Shown: one piece after another, positions 48,701 through 58,723 of the stretch
Layout of the letters: each line of letters opens with the position of its first letter
Position numbering within the stretch: position 1 is the first letter of the stretch
NCBI RefSeq assembly: GCF_043641665.1
Contig: NC_092190.1
Span: forward strand, 8,508,548 to 8,572,547
Length of the DNA: 64,000 nt
Source: Enoplosus armatus
Lineage: Eukaryota; Chordata; Actinopteri; Centrarchiformes; Enoplosidae
Direction of reading: 5' to 3'
Notes under the pieces: model-generated
Databases searched by the model: none
What the model was told of the DNA's origin: nothing
Seen by the model: only the letters and a program-made list of their open reading frames with translations
Made by a program: the position numbers and the translations under genes

Positions 48701-49482
48701 TCAGGTTGTAAACTTGTTCTATCACTAACTGGCTTTTGCTCCCTTAAATAGGAAAGTCTTTGTAGTTTATTTCTGAGTTTTGTTCGAGCCAAAGCCCGTT
48801 GAGTTTACTGTTTATCTGTGATGTAATGTTCCCTCCCGACTGATATCATGTGTTTCTGCAGGAAATCCAAGACAGGATACGCATTATAGAGCTCTACGCT
48901 AAGGACCGGCAGTTTGCAGATTTTGTACGGCAGCATCAAGCGTGAGTGCCTCTCTTGTTTTTCCTTTTATACCGCAATGAGATAAACACATGGGCCAAAC
49001 AAACCAGGATGTGAGGAAAAATGGAAGCGAGTTTGAGATACAGGAGTCTGGCAAGATTGTACCGAAGAAAAGCATTAGTTTGTTAGTTGAGAACTGGAGG
49101 AGACAAAGAGTTCAAGCCATGCCAAACCAGTGTGGAAACAGATTTATCATTTTTAAATCTTCACCAGCCAGACCTGGAGCTGACATAGAAAGACAGAAAC
49201 CATTAGCAGACACAGACATTCCTTTGTCTGCCAACAGTCTGGCAGTGGCAGTGTGTCTGTGTGTAAGAGTGGTGATAGTTTTTTAAGTCGTACCTGGCTG
49301 TAGATCACTGCTCTGTGTGCCATGGAGATCCTTCATGCCAGATAAACCTGACTTAAGTTGTGGGTACTTGTTTGTGCAGTAAATAAAGTAACTAATTTAC
49401 CTAGAGAGATTAAATCTAATGTGTTTGTATGTGCTACAGTGTCCTGGATACCCGCAGAGAGAGCTCCTCCACACAGGCATGA
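28954..49482 (+). CDS. impg2: Interphotoreceptor matrix proteoglycan 2 (IMPG2)
   Basis: Cell-surface proteoglycan of photoreceptor inner segments that organises the interphotoreceptor matrix. Exons: 28954-29032, 29130-29360, 31134-31300, 31415-31440, 31552-31584, 32541-32587, 33000-33070, 33169-33324, 34340-34398, 37062-37270, 38752-38795, 40250-40445, 40696-41669, 42548-42835, 42934-43153, 44989-45199, 46309-46497, 47842-48043, 48862-48941, 49440-49482. They give 1174 residues (human 1241). Order: signal peptide (1-26); RRKR (70-73); [15 protein letters not shown]1 (about 225-345); Glu/Pro-rich central region (about 375-764); SEA2 (about 808-930) with NGSIVV at 882-887; two EGF-like modules (about 940-1018); transmembrane helix (about 1026-1050); tail with [28 protein letters not shown] and FADFVRQHQ. 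The membrane helix and tail separate it from IMPG1. The two smallest exons (26 and 33 bases) are the least certain. Confidence 0.95.
30068..30500 (+). repeat. Dispersed repeat family D, copy 2 (impg2 intron)
   Basis: Starts CAGTGGTGCAATGTAATTAAG and continues with GAGGTACTTGTACTTGAGTA and TACTTCTACTTCACTACATTT, the familiar teleost 'TACTTGAGTA' element; the right end is not clear. Confidence 0.7.
31917..32234 (+). repeat. Palindromic repeat family A, copy 2 (impg2 intron)
   Basis: Left arm GCTTAGCATAAAGACTGGAA, centre, and right arm TTGTGCTAGGCTAAGCTAAC. The arms are inverse complements of one another. Confidence 0.8.
33749..33794 (+). repeat. (AC)n microsatellite
   Basis: Uninterrupted dinucleotide run of 23 units in an impg2 intron. 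Confidence 0.95.
35068..35290 (+). repeat. Palindromic repeat family A, copy 3 (left half, impg2 intron)
   Basis: TAGTTTGACATTTTGGGAAA start, then GCTTAGCGTAAAGACTGGAA and CCAGCTCCTCTAAAGC. The right arm is missing. Confidence 0.75.
36617..36900. repeat. Dispersed repeat family B, copy 4 (impg2 intron)
   Basis: Begins GGCCACTTTATTAGGTACACC and holds the inverse pair GTGGTGTTGTAATGGACTGCA / TGCAGTCCAGTGCAACACC (about 36781 and 36877). Confidence 0.6.
43243..43696 (+). repeat. Palindromic repeat family A, copy 4 (impg2 intron)
   Basis: Both arms present: AACTGGAAACAGGGGGAAAC on the left and CTGTTTCCAGTCTTCATGC on the right, with AAATGTTTAGCTATTCCCTT as the right terminus. Confidence 0.8.
44350..44772 (+). 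repeat. Palindromic repeat family A, copy 5 (impg2 intron)
   Basis: Left terminus TAGTTTGACATTTTGGGAAA, left arm AGTTAGCTTAGCATAAGGAC, right arm CAGTCTTTGTGCTAAGCTAA. The left arm lacks part of the GGAAACAGGGGG block. Confidence 0.8.
47546..47564 (+). repeat. (GT)n short repeat
   Basis: Nine to ten GT units in an impg2 intron. Confidence 0.7.
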
Positions 49483-49690
49483 AACTCTCCTGTGAGCAAC
49501 AAGGTATTCTTTCTTAATTTGAAGACTTTGCAGCAGGTTCTTTGTTCCAATTACAATTCCTCTCAAGATTTATGTCAAAAATACCAGCCACAGTAGGTCG
49601 GGATGAAAAGGCAGTGTAATACTTAATGTGGGGAATGGACGTATATACCCAAAGATTTGGCAAAATTAGCAGAAGTTAATATGAAACGTT

Positions 49691-50042
49691 AGAGGAATAG
49701 TTTGAACTTTTGGGAAATACACTTATTCGGTTTCTTGTCGAGAATTAAGTGAAAAGATTGATACCACCAGCACCTCTAAAGTTGACTAATTAACACATTA
49801 AAAGTGTTTAAAAGTACACATTGCTGTTTTACGTGAGGTTATGTGCCAGACTGTTTCTTGGCCAGTTGAAGTCTCTGGCTTATTTTAGGAAGCCTGTTTC
49901 CTGTCTTTTTGCTAAGCTAAGCTAACCAGCTGCTGGATGTAGCTTCATATTTACAGTACAAACATGAGAGTGGTATCAATCTTAACTCTAACCCTGGGCA
50001 AGGAAGCGAATAAGCATGATTCCTAAAATGTCAAAACATTCT
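49691..50042 (+). repeat. Palindromic repeat family A, copy 6
   Basis: Left terminus AGAGGAATAGTTTGAACTTT, right arm TGCTAAGCTAAGCTAACCAG. Most of the left arm's GGAAACAGGG block is missing. Confidence 0.75.
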
Positions 50043-50898
50043 CTAAAAGTTTGGATAACGAGTGGGCCCACAACATACTGCAGCCTCATAAATCAACATC
50101 GAATAAGGTGTTTCCAATACCTTCAATTCAATTTGCTGAATTTGCTGAAGAGATCAAAAATGTATGATAGTAGAAGACTGTGTAGTGTATGTATATTAGG
50201 TATGTAAAATACATGCTTTTAAAAAATGTGTACCTTTCATACTGACATACTTTTTCTGCTGAACAGAAACCTCTATGTTAGAAAAATGAAGCTCCCTGTC
50301 AAGACTCTCCACTTGCTCACCATGACACTGTTTAAGACGGACTATTTTCTTTCTCTCTCTGTGTCTGCGTATATCCCTGCCTGTGTGGGCAGAAGAGCTG
50401 ACAGTTCTTCCTCCTTCCTTGGTGCCTTCTTTTCACTGGGTGAGCTGGCTGTAACATCAAGACACGTGTTTGCTTTTCATCTAGTGAACGTCTCCCTTTC
50501 GGGAAAACTGGACCGCATCCTATTACTTGAAATGTTGTCAGACACATAACAATACTGTCTACAGTAGCACTTTTGCTTAGTGGAATAATCGCTTTTGTTT
50601 CATCATGTCATATCTATCCATGCACAAAGGGAAGAACTTAAAACTGTGAATATGTATATAGTGTTACTGTAAGTATGTTTGCTAGTTAAGATATTAATAT
50701 GAACAGTTTTCTCTACTCTACAAAGCTCAAATATACTCTTTAGGTCTTCTCAGAGGGGCACTGAGAGAGCTGCTCTTTTTTAGTCAATGGTGCTATCTTA
50801 ATTTAAAATGCTCTTTGAAATGTAGTGGTCTATGATGACTTGTTTTTGCAGTTTAAAGGCAACACCAATAGCTCAACTCTATATAAACTACTGTGCAT

Positions 50899-51306
50899 TA
50901 AAGGAATAGCTCAACAATTTGGGAAGTACACGTATTCCCTTTCTGGGAATTAGATGAGAAGATCGAATGAACTCTCATATCTATCCATAAATTATGAAGC
51001 TACAGCCAGCAGCAGTTAGCTTAACTAGACACAAATAGTGGAAACAAGGAGAAACAGCTAACAGTAAGTACATACATATTAAACAGACTAGATATAAACA
51101 AAGATGTAATGTAAAGAGGTGCTGGTAGACAGATTTTGTAACCGCTGGCTAGCTGTTTCCACCTGTTTCCAGTCTTTGTGCTAAGCTAAGCTAAATGGCT
51201 GCTTGCTGTAAGCTTGACATAAAAGTGGTATCGATCTTGTGGCATCTAAATCTCCACCAGAAAGCAAATAAACGTATTTCCAAAAATGTCAAACTATTCC
51301 TTTAAG
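50899..51306 (+). repeat. Palindromic repeat family A, copy 7 (near-complete)
   Basis: TTAAAGGAATAGCTCAACA at the left end and CAAACTATTCCTTTAA at the right end are inverse complements over most of their length; the arms around 51010-51060 and 51150-51195 are also complementary. Hence a roughly 408-base element with terminal inverted repeats, TTAA being a possible target duplication or terminus. Confidence 0.8.
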
Positions 51307-52437
51307 GCGGCCATATTTAGTGTATGTATCATTACTGTCCATTCATGTAAAAGCAGCCTTTTACAATCTGAGCGTTATTCCAGCTATGTTTCTACTGGCA
51401 GGTGATTTTCTGCCTTTTTAACGGCTCCATCCGTCAGATGCTTGCGTGTATGTTTGTATGGCGTGGTAGACACGAGAGAAGTGAAACCAGTGGTTATGGG
51501 AGAAAGGCAGAGAGCATGAACCCTAGCTCTGGGATCCAGAAATAAGTGAAAACACGTTTCACTGGAAAAATGCAAGCGGCCCAGGGACTTGATTAAATGT
51601 TCTGAATTCAGTGTTCATGTTCATGTGTAATGCAACTGAAAGAACAAGTACACCAGGAAAAGCTAGCTGATAAACAACATGCACTCTTTGGAAAGACAAT
51701 CTCAAGCTGCGTTTCCTGCTATAAGTGACTTCAAGGTCACCAGCAGTTCTTAAAAAGTGAGATGCCCCTTGACTACTTGTTTGGCCACAATCCAGCTCCT
51801 CTATCTGAAACCTTCTGAGAGACTAATTCCAGTGTTTTCTTTGGTACTCTCATATATTCCTCCCTGGACTTGTTGTGCTTGATCCTTGTTGTCCCTTGCG
51901 TGGACCCTCACAGCTGCAGCTGATTACGATTTGTAGGTTTTCGTTTGTTGTTGACCGTCAGTTCTATTACGAGGTCAGACACGTAGATCATGTCCTAGCT
52001 TCTTGTTTACATTACAAGCTTCTCGTCCATTTGCTCTTATTGTAGACGTCTACACAAGCGAGAAACACTGGTGAAGCAGACTCTTGTGACAGTGTCATGC
52101 CTTTTGCAATCTGCATATTCAATGTTATTTTCATATGCATGCTTTTTTCTGTGTCTGCATACAGTGCTTGTCAACGTCCTCCATCTGCCCCCTGGACAAA
52201 TGGCCAATCACCCATACAGTGTTCTGTCATGTAAATTGCATTGAGGATATTATTAACAGTTGTAGGATGTAAACATGTGTGTCTCAAATGTGTCACTATA
52301 TGAACATATTCTTTTTATACTGATAACTGTTTCACCATTTTAACAGTGTTATCATACCGTGCAGCTGTGTAAATGACTAATAACAAATTGTAACGTGTAC
52401 AAAAATAAAATGTTTTATATAAAATGCAGACTCTGGT

Positions 52438-53305
52438 CCAGTGGTGGAATGTAAGTTACAAAATACATTTACTTGAGCACTTAACTTAAGTACAATTTTG
52501 GGGTACTTTACTTGACTATTTCAATTCTATGCAACTTTGTACTTCCACTCAGCTGTAGTTACTTTTCAGATTAAGATTTTATTTACAAAAATAACACATG
52601 ATCAGCCTGTAAAATATAATCGAACAAAAAACTGCCCACAGTAGCTCCAACTCGACCAGCTACAAGTGATTGCTGCTCACATGTTCACTCATTCAATCTT
52701 TAATTTAACTTGGAAATACATTGAGGCAGAGACTTCATATACAATATAGCCACGTAGAAAATAATACAAAAGATCCCAGGTACCAAGAAACACAAATAAG
52801 AAGCTTAGATATAAATGGCAATAAAAGGTTAGAATAATTATCAAATGAATCAACTAAAACAAGAACAGCAGGAAAAAATTTAAAATTAAGTAAATGAATA
52901 AAGAAGAGGTAAGATTGAGCTTGTTCTGCATATTTTTCCTGGTTGCAGGTGCACAAAAACTGGATTTTCCAAGAGAAAAACTGGATTTTCCAAGCTCAGT
53001 AAAAACAGCCAGCACCAGCAACATAATGCAGTCATTTGGGCGTGTTTGATTAGTTTAATGCATATTATTGCATCTGTAATAATAATCCAATAGTGTAAGC
53101 GGTGTAGTAGTGGTTCCACAAAATGATTACTTTTACTTTTGATACCTTGAATATTTTCCTGATAATATTTATTTCTTATATTTCTTCTCCCAAAACAATT
53201 ATTTTAAGTAAAAGTCAGAATGCGTTTACAGAGTAAATTTACATTATGGTATTGATACTTTTACTATAGTAAAAGATGTGAATACTTATACCACTGCTCT
53301 TGTCA
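52438..53305 (+). repeat. Dispersed repeat family D, full-length-looking copy with terminal inverted repeats
   Basis: Begins CAGTGGTGGAATGTAAG and ends CTTATACCACTG, so the outer bases are complementary (CAGTGGT / ACCACTG). Internal TTAAGTACAATTTTGGGGTAC and ACTTTTACTATAGTAAAAG blocks match the teleost 'ACTTAAGTA' element. No transposase is encoded. Confidence 0.75.
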
Positions 53306-54827
53306 CTGACAAGAAAAACAGATAGCGTGGGAAGAGGCTTGGTCTTTCTCTGAAAGTCACTGATATATTGGCTTTTTCCACTATGCTGTGGGACCAGGTG
53401 TTTATCCACTCCCGGATAATCCGAAGAGCAGATTAGCCTCAGCGGGTATGGATTATAGGCCCGCCTGTGGCCATAATAGTTTCTAAAAGTGTGTATACCA
53501 GTACTCAGCCTGCGTCATACTGTACACAAGTACAGGACATTGTGTAAACATAGCATTGGCCTGGTGAAACAATATCTCAAATCTTGAACTGTGTGTCACT
53601 GAACTACATGGAGAAAAAATTGGATCCAGCTGCTGTTTTCTTTTGTTATGTTTTAGTATGAGCATTGTTCCAGAGGTTTGGATTATATTTGGTGTGGTTT
53701 GGTGAGGTCAGCGGGTGTGTTGGTGGCCAGTGATCGCGTCATTTAATTTCATTTAATATTAAAAAATCTAAATCAGCATGGTGATGGCAATGGAGGGTGT
53801 GCCGGCTTTACGCCTCATCATGTTAAAAGTCAATGATGGATAAAGAGTGACAGCAGCAGCAACCAGCAAGTGGTTCTGTACTGGCTCAGTTGGGATCCCG
53901 CATAAAGTTGCCGTCACTGCAGTGCAGGACAGTGGGTGAAAAATGGAAAACACCAAGTGAGGGAGGAAATCATTACTGCACGCTGACAGACTGACATGTA
54001 ATCTTTTCATGCTGAAGGATAATTTGGGTAGAGGAGTGAGGAACAGATGAAAAGTCCCTGTGATGGAGGATGTTCCCTTGTGTTTAGTTGACATTTGCGT
54101 TACTCCTGTATTGTTTGGGACCCAGCAGACTCTTCTGTATGAGTAATAATAGCAGTAATAATAATAGTAATAATATTTTCTGTTGATCGGATAATCAATT
54201 AATCCTAAAGATTTCATAATTGTCTCCACATAATTGAGGTATTGTTAACACATTATGTGGACACCAGGAAGAGCATCTACTGTGGTTAAAACTTTATTCA
54301 CTTTAATTTCGTTGTAGCGGCCTTGTCTTCCCATTTTCCCATTTTTCTGAAATGAGTGAAACAGCGCCCCCATGGATTGTAACGGCCGGTACATGTTAAC
54401 CAGCGTGTGTGGTCAAACACAATATTGCAGCCTTACCGAAGTCTCCCGAAGTCTATCGAAGTGAGGAGGACAGGTGAAGTTGATTAAGTACCAAACAGTA
54501 AGATATGATCGCTGTCTTGTCACTGTGAATCGACACGTCGCTGGAGGAGAGACTCTGAAGTGAATTGTGAAGGCAGTCATAACTGTGGCCTCATAACTAA
54601 CAGTAGAAAGTAATAACTTAATTTAAATGAAACAACCGGCTAGCAAGCTAGCAGTTTTGTTCTGTCAGTCAAACAAAATGGCCGAGTAACAAGTGGAGTG
54701 GGACATATGATGACATGGATACCTCAGCTCCATCAAAGAGAGAAGTAGTGAGTCAGATGTTCTCTCCCTCTCTCTGTCTCAGTCTGACTGTCTGACTGTC
54801 TATTTGCTTGCTGGTTTCTTTCCTGGT

Positions 54828-54830
<3 letters not shown>

Positions 54831-54869
<39 letters not shown>
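54831..54869 (+). repeat. (CT)n microsatellite
   Basis: Uninterrupted 39-base dinucleotide run. Confidence 0.95.
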
Positions 54870-54871
<2 letters not shown>

Positions 54872-54895
54872 CGGGATCGTCTGAGATTATTTAAA

Positions 54896-55035
54896 TCGCC
54901 TACAAAGTTTATACTTGAGTATATCCATATTATGCTACTATATACTTGCACCCCACTGTATTTTGGAAGACAATATTGTAGTTTGTTCTCCACTACATTT
55001 GTTTTATTATTTACTATTAACTTTGAGCTACTTAT
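54896..55035 (+). repeat. Dispersed repeat family D, partial copy
   Basis: TACTTGAGTATATCCATATTA and CTCCACTACATTTGTTTTATT blocks, as at 30130-30250. Confidence 0.5.
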
Positions 55036-55124
55036 GTTTGGGGTCAATTAGACCTCAGAGGTCGTTGTTTTAAACAAACTAAATTACTATACAACTTCAA
55101 GTGGGTGCAAAAAGTCAGCTAGAG

Positions 55125-55345
55125 TTGTTACAGTTAGTCGATGAATTAATTGACAGAAAAATAATTGATACTTGATTATAATTTTCAATCTAAAATGACA
55201 AAAGCCTCGTAATTGTTCATATTTGATGCTTTTCTCTATTTTATAACATTATAAAGTATGTTTGGCTCTGGGACATTTTTCACTATTGCCCAACATTTTA
55301 TAGACAAATCGATTAATCGATAATCAGCAGATTAATCGCTGTCTG
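55125..55345. repeat. Dispersed repeat family E ('TCGATTAATCGATAATC' type)
   Basis: Outer blocks TTAGTCGATGAATTAATTGA and CGATTAATCGATAATCAGC are partly complementary; the interior AAATGACAAAAGCCTCGTAATTG is of a type seen in many teleost intergenic regions. Non-coding. Confidence 0.6.
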
Positions 55346-55999
55346 TGAGACCCAAAAACATTGGTTTCTGTAGTGGACTTCTGAAACATGTCATCAGTTC
55401 AAAGTCATGTTTCTAAGCAATTCTCATCAATTTAGGAAAAGTCATTAAGTATAAAGCTGACTACATGTTAAGAAGGACAAGAGCAAGGATGGTGAAGAAT
55501 CATCTCATTGGTTGTCTTGCACTGCCACATCGCAGGCCTTGTTAAAGGGGGTGTCAGGACATCTGACTCCTCAGACTCAGAGCAGATTACCTGGGGTACT
55601 TAATCTTCTTGGGTTTGTCTGTCTGGGTGGTCAGAGTGCTGCAATACAGAAGTTGTCCTAGCTGTCTCGTTTTTTTTAATTCAACCAAAAATTCCCCAAA
55701 AAGAATTAGAAGTTAATTCATCAATCTGCACATCAGTATTCACAAGGGCAGTTTCTTTAGCAATGTATGGGTTGTTGTGGGTGTTAACTGTATTGGAAAC
55801 AGCAGGTTTTCCAGCTGCACAAATTCCAAATGGTGTTATGTTGGAAAGGAAACTCAAGAGACATTTTTGTTGCGGAATCTATTCTCAGTTTACAGGAAGT
55901 GAAGAATCTGTGGTGTTTTGGATGCATCTGATCCTGTGCAACCACAAGGGGGCCATATATCTGTTTGTCTGCACTCGGATGACAGCTGCATCAATCTCA

Positions 56000-56165
56000 A
56001 CCAGGGTGCAAAATCTACTTTTTTTGTCCACCTGCCAAATGGCTAGTAAATGTTCAGATTTTACCAGCCACTCAATAGATTACCATTGATTTTTTTGGCT
56101 GGTGAGTGAAGCAAATCTACCAGCCATTTATTCACCAGGTGGTTCTAATTTTGTGCCCTGATCTC
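56000..56165. repeat. Short block with repeated CCAGCCA / TGGCTGGT units
   Basis: CTACTTTTTTTGTCCACCTGCCAAATGG, TTTTACCAGCCACTCA, TTTGGCTGGTGAGTGAAG and CTACCAGCCATTTATTCACCAG form internal direct and inverse repeats. It could be a fragment of a decayed coding element read on the minus strand; I cannot name it. Confidence 0.35.
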
Positions 56166-57219
56166 AACTTTACTACTCACAATATATACCAGAGATCAGG
56201 GCATTGACGGCAGTATTTAAAAAAAAGTGTTTTAGAGCCATTTTTACCCTTGTGTTGTCATGCCACAAATGTGTGTGTGAGAGAGAGCCGATAAAACAGT
56301 GTAGTTTGGAGAGGCTCCAAGTGTGATTGGTGATGAATTAGCCTACACTGAATGAATGCCTGATTGCATAGGAGAGGAGGGAGGATAGACACTTTGTCAT
56401 GAAGGCAATAAGTTACAGGATTCTGTAAGTGAACAGGTCTTTTCTTATCCTCCTGCCTCTTCCTCAACAACAGCATGTAATTATACTGATAAGCCTGCAG
56501 AGGCGTTATTTGATATCTCAATATGTCTGCAGCTCATCCCCTCTTCTCTCTGCAGACTCTTGTTAAATGTCTTATAAAAATCTGCTGATTTATGAGCAGA
56601 TAAATGACAGAGTTAGCGGGAAGTGCTAACCCTGGCCTTCACCAGCTGGCTGTGAAACACTGTGCAGAAACTATGGAGTTTATCTCCTGCACCTCTGCAG
56701 CATGAAAAATAGTTCATCTCTGCAGTCGTTTGCTGCTGGCAAGCTGGTACCTCTGAATGTGACCCTCTTTTCAAGTAAAACTTTTACTTTTTGCTCTTAG
56801 CAACAGCTGTTTAGGAAGGTTTTTGCTGTTACAGATCATGTCAAATTGTTATGTCTGGAGGCAAATCAGCTTTAACAAACACAATGTTTTACTGCAACAA
56901 GTTAAATCACATGGCAGGTTTTTTTATGGAAGTTATCAATGACTTTCCAACGACTGATATGATCATTTTATACTCACTTTCATCTCTTTTTATCATTTGT
57001 CACAGCTCCTTCTCCTTCAGTCTCTCTTGCACTCACACCAGCTCCTCCTCTTCGTCATTTCCCTTTATATCTTATGACTATGTATTTTCTTTCTAACTAT
57101 GATGTGGACCCATTAATGTGTCCAGTATGTTTGCTATGGGTGTGTGTCTGAGAGAGAAGGATGGAAGAGGAGAGCGAATCGGATCGAGGGAAGAAGAATC
57201 AGAAAAGGCACGTGGCTGG

Positions 57220-57480
57220 ATTACTGCTCTCTTTTCGGCCCACGTGCCTCACCAGCAGTGTAGTGCATGTAATGGGTGACCAAGAGTTCACTGGCTGATA
57301 GGAGTGTGCAAGTCATCATTAGCTTTTCCCAAGCCCTACTGGCCTGATAGTCATTGCCACAGGCCCAAATCTGCCGATTATTAAACGCCCTTACTTATCA
57401 AGCTGCTGTAAGTGAATTAGCATTAATTAGCTCACTGTTTTGTAATTTTTTGGCTGGAAACTTTACTATTTTGGTTTGCT
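57220..57480. promoter_or_regulatory. Candidate conserved non-coding element
   Basis: Balanced composition free of recognisable repeats, with several homeodomain-type cores: ATTAGC, GATTATTAAACG and GAATTAGCATTAATTAGCTCA near 57415-57432. It stands out from the AT-rich surroundings but nothing here proves conservation. Confidence 0.2.
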
Positions 57481-58095
57481 CTGGCTGCTCTCATTAGCAT
57501 CGTTTGGCTTTTTAAAGCATTTTTAAGTGTAATTCTTGTTTACAAGTTACTGGCCCAAAAACGAAGTGTATAGATGAGCTGAAGCCAGATCCTAGCAAAG
57601 TAAAGTATTTGAACTTCCAATTGTGCATCACATAATTCATAGTAGTATACTAGCATCCAAAGGAGACAGATTAACATCTACACAGTGAGACCTCTGGAGA
57701 TACATTTAGCGTAATGGGGTGTTGATTTCAGTTTGCCGTTGCATCACCCCATTTTTTAGCCTGCTTCTTCTTCTCATCCCCAAATCCCACTTCAGTGTTT
57801 TGGCAATTACAAATTGATGTATTTCAGTTTGTGGAAGTCAAATTCCTTTCTCTTGGTTGGCGGTTGCTGCCAAGGGATTCTCTCTCTTTCGCTGTGAGGC
57901 CGGGTGGTTTGTGAGGTAACCTCTCTGAGGGTGATTTATACCACACAGATGTTGTGGGATGAGCAGTTATCCTGTTGAGAAGTGGTGTGTGCGTGTCTGT
58001 GTGATGAGCGTAATGCCATTAGCTGTGATACATAACTGTCCAAGGTAGTCTGCCGGGGAAACACTTTAGGTCCTGTGGCACTGTAATGTAAAAAG

Positions 58096-58114
58096 CCCCC
58101 CCCCCCCCCCCCCC
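58096..58114 (+). repeat. Poly-C tract (19 C)
   Basis: Uninterrupted run of cytosines, flanked by AAAAAG and ATTTTT. Confidence 0.95.
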
Positions 58115-58707
58115 ATTTTTGAGAATTTCTTTCTTTCATTTTGACTATCACAGTCAGAAAAGGCAGATTAGTGCAGTTATTCTGTATCACAGTGGTTCCT
58201 GAACCTTTTCTGTCTGACGTACCACACTATTAATTATATCATAAAATGTGTTTCAGAAAATTGAACTGTTGGTTGGTTTGGTAAAGTACATACTGCCACT
58301 TCAAGTAACATAATCTCCACATACCTCCTGCAAATGCAGAAGTACCCCTGGTTGGGAATCACGGCTCCATCAGACTGTACACTCATCAAACAGCTACGTT
58401 TGTGATATGTATTACCTTGCAAGAAGTTGTTTCTCCTTTGTCAAATTGATTGATATCATACATTTCCATGCAGGAAGACATATGTTGAGATAAAACCTGA
58501 GCTTAAAGTCTAAAACAGCTCTTATTGTCATCCCTCTTTAATCAGGGGTAGAGTCAGACCAGGTTCTTTGGCAGCAGCACTAACCAGTTGGCTATTTATC
58601 AGCAAGTATCAGTTGGATGTTTGGCACTGGTTATCCCTCTGTTTTGGTGATTGTTGTTGTGTTGTTCAAACACTGGACCTACAGTAATAGGCTGGGACAG
58701 TCTGTGT

Positions 58708-58723
58708 AAAAAAAAAAAAAAAA
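58708..58723 (+). repeat. Poly-A tract
   Basis: Sixteen consecutive A. Confidence 0.9.

Larger units (their letters stand above)
49483..52435 (+). other. impg2: Probable impg2 3' UTR with two palindromic repeats
   Basis: After the TGA at 49480-49482 there is no gene-like ORF. The first well-placed AATAAA outside a repeat is at 52404-52409 (AAAATAAAATG), which would give a 2.9-kb UTR containing family A copies 6 and 7. An AATAAA at about 51266 lies inside copy 7 and could also be used. The extent is therefore inferred. Confidence 0.45.

Noticed and set aside
28954..49482. Calling the proteoglycan IMPG1
   Set aside because: The transmembrane helix and the long conserved cytoplasmic tail are IMPG2 characters.
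51260..51275. AATAAA as the impg2 poly(A) signal
   Set aside because: It lies within a family A repeat copy; kept only as an alternative to 52404-52409.
53768..54229. 153-codon minus-strand frame
   Set aside because: Contains a poly-Tyr stretch from a TAATAA-type repeat; no domain, no splice or promoter support.
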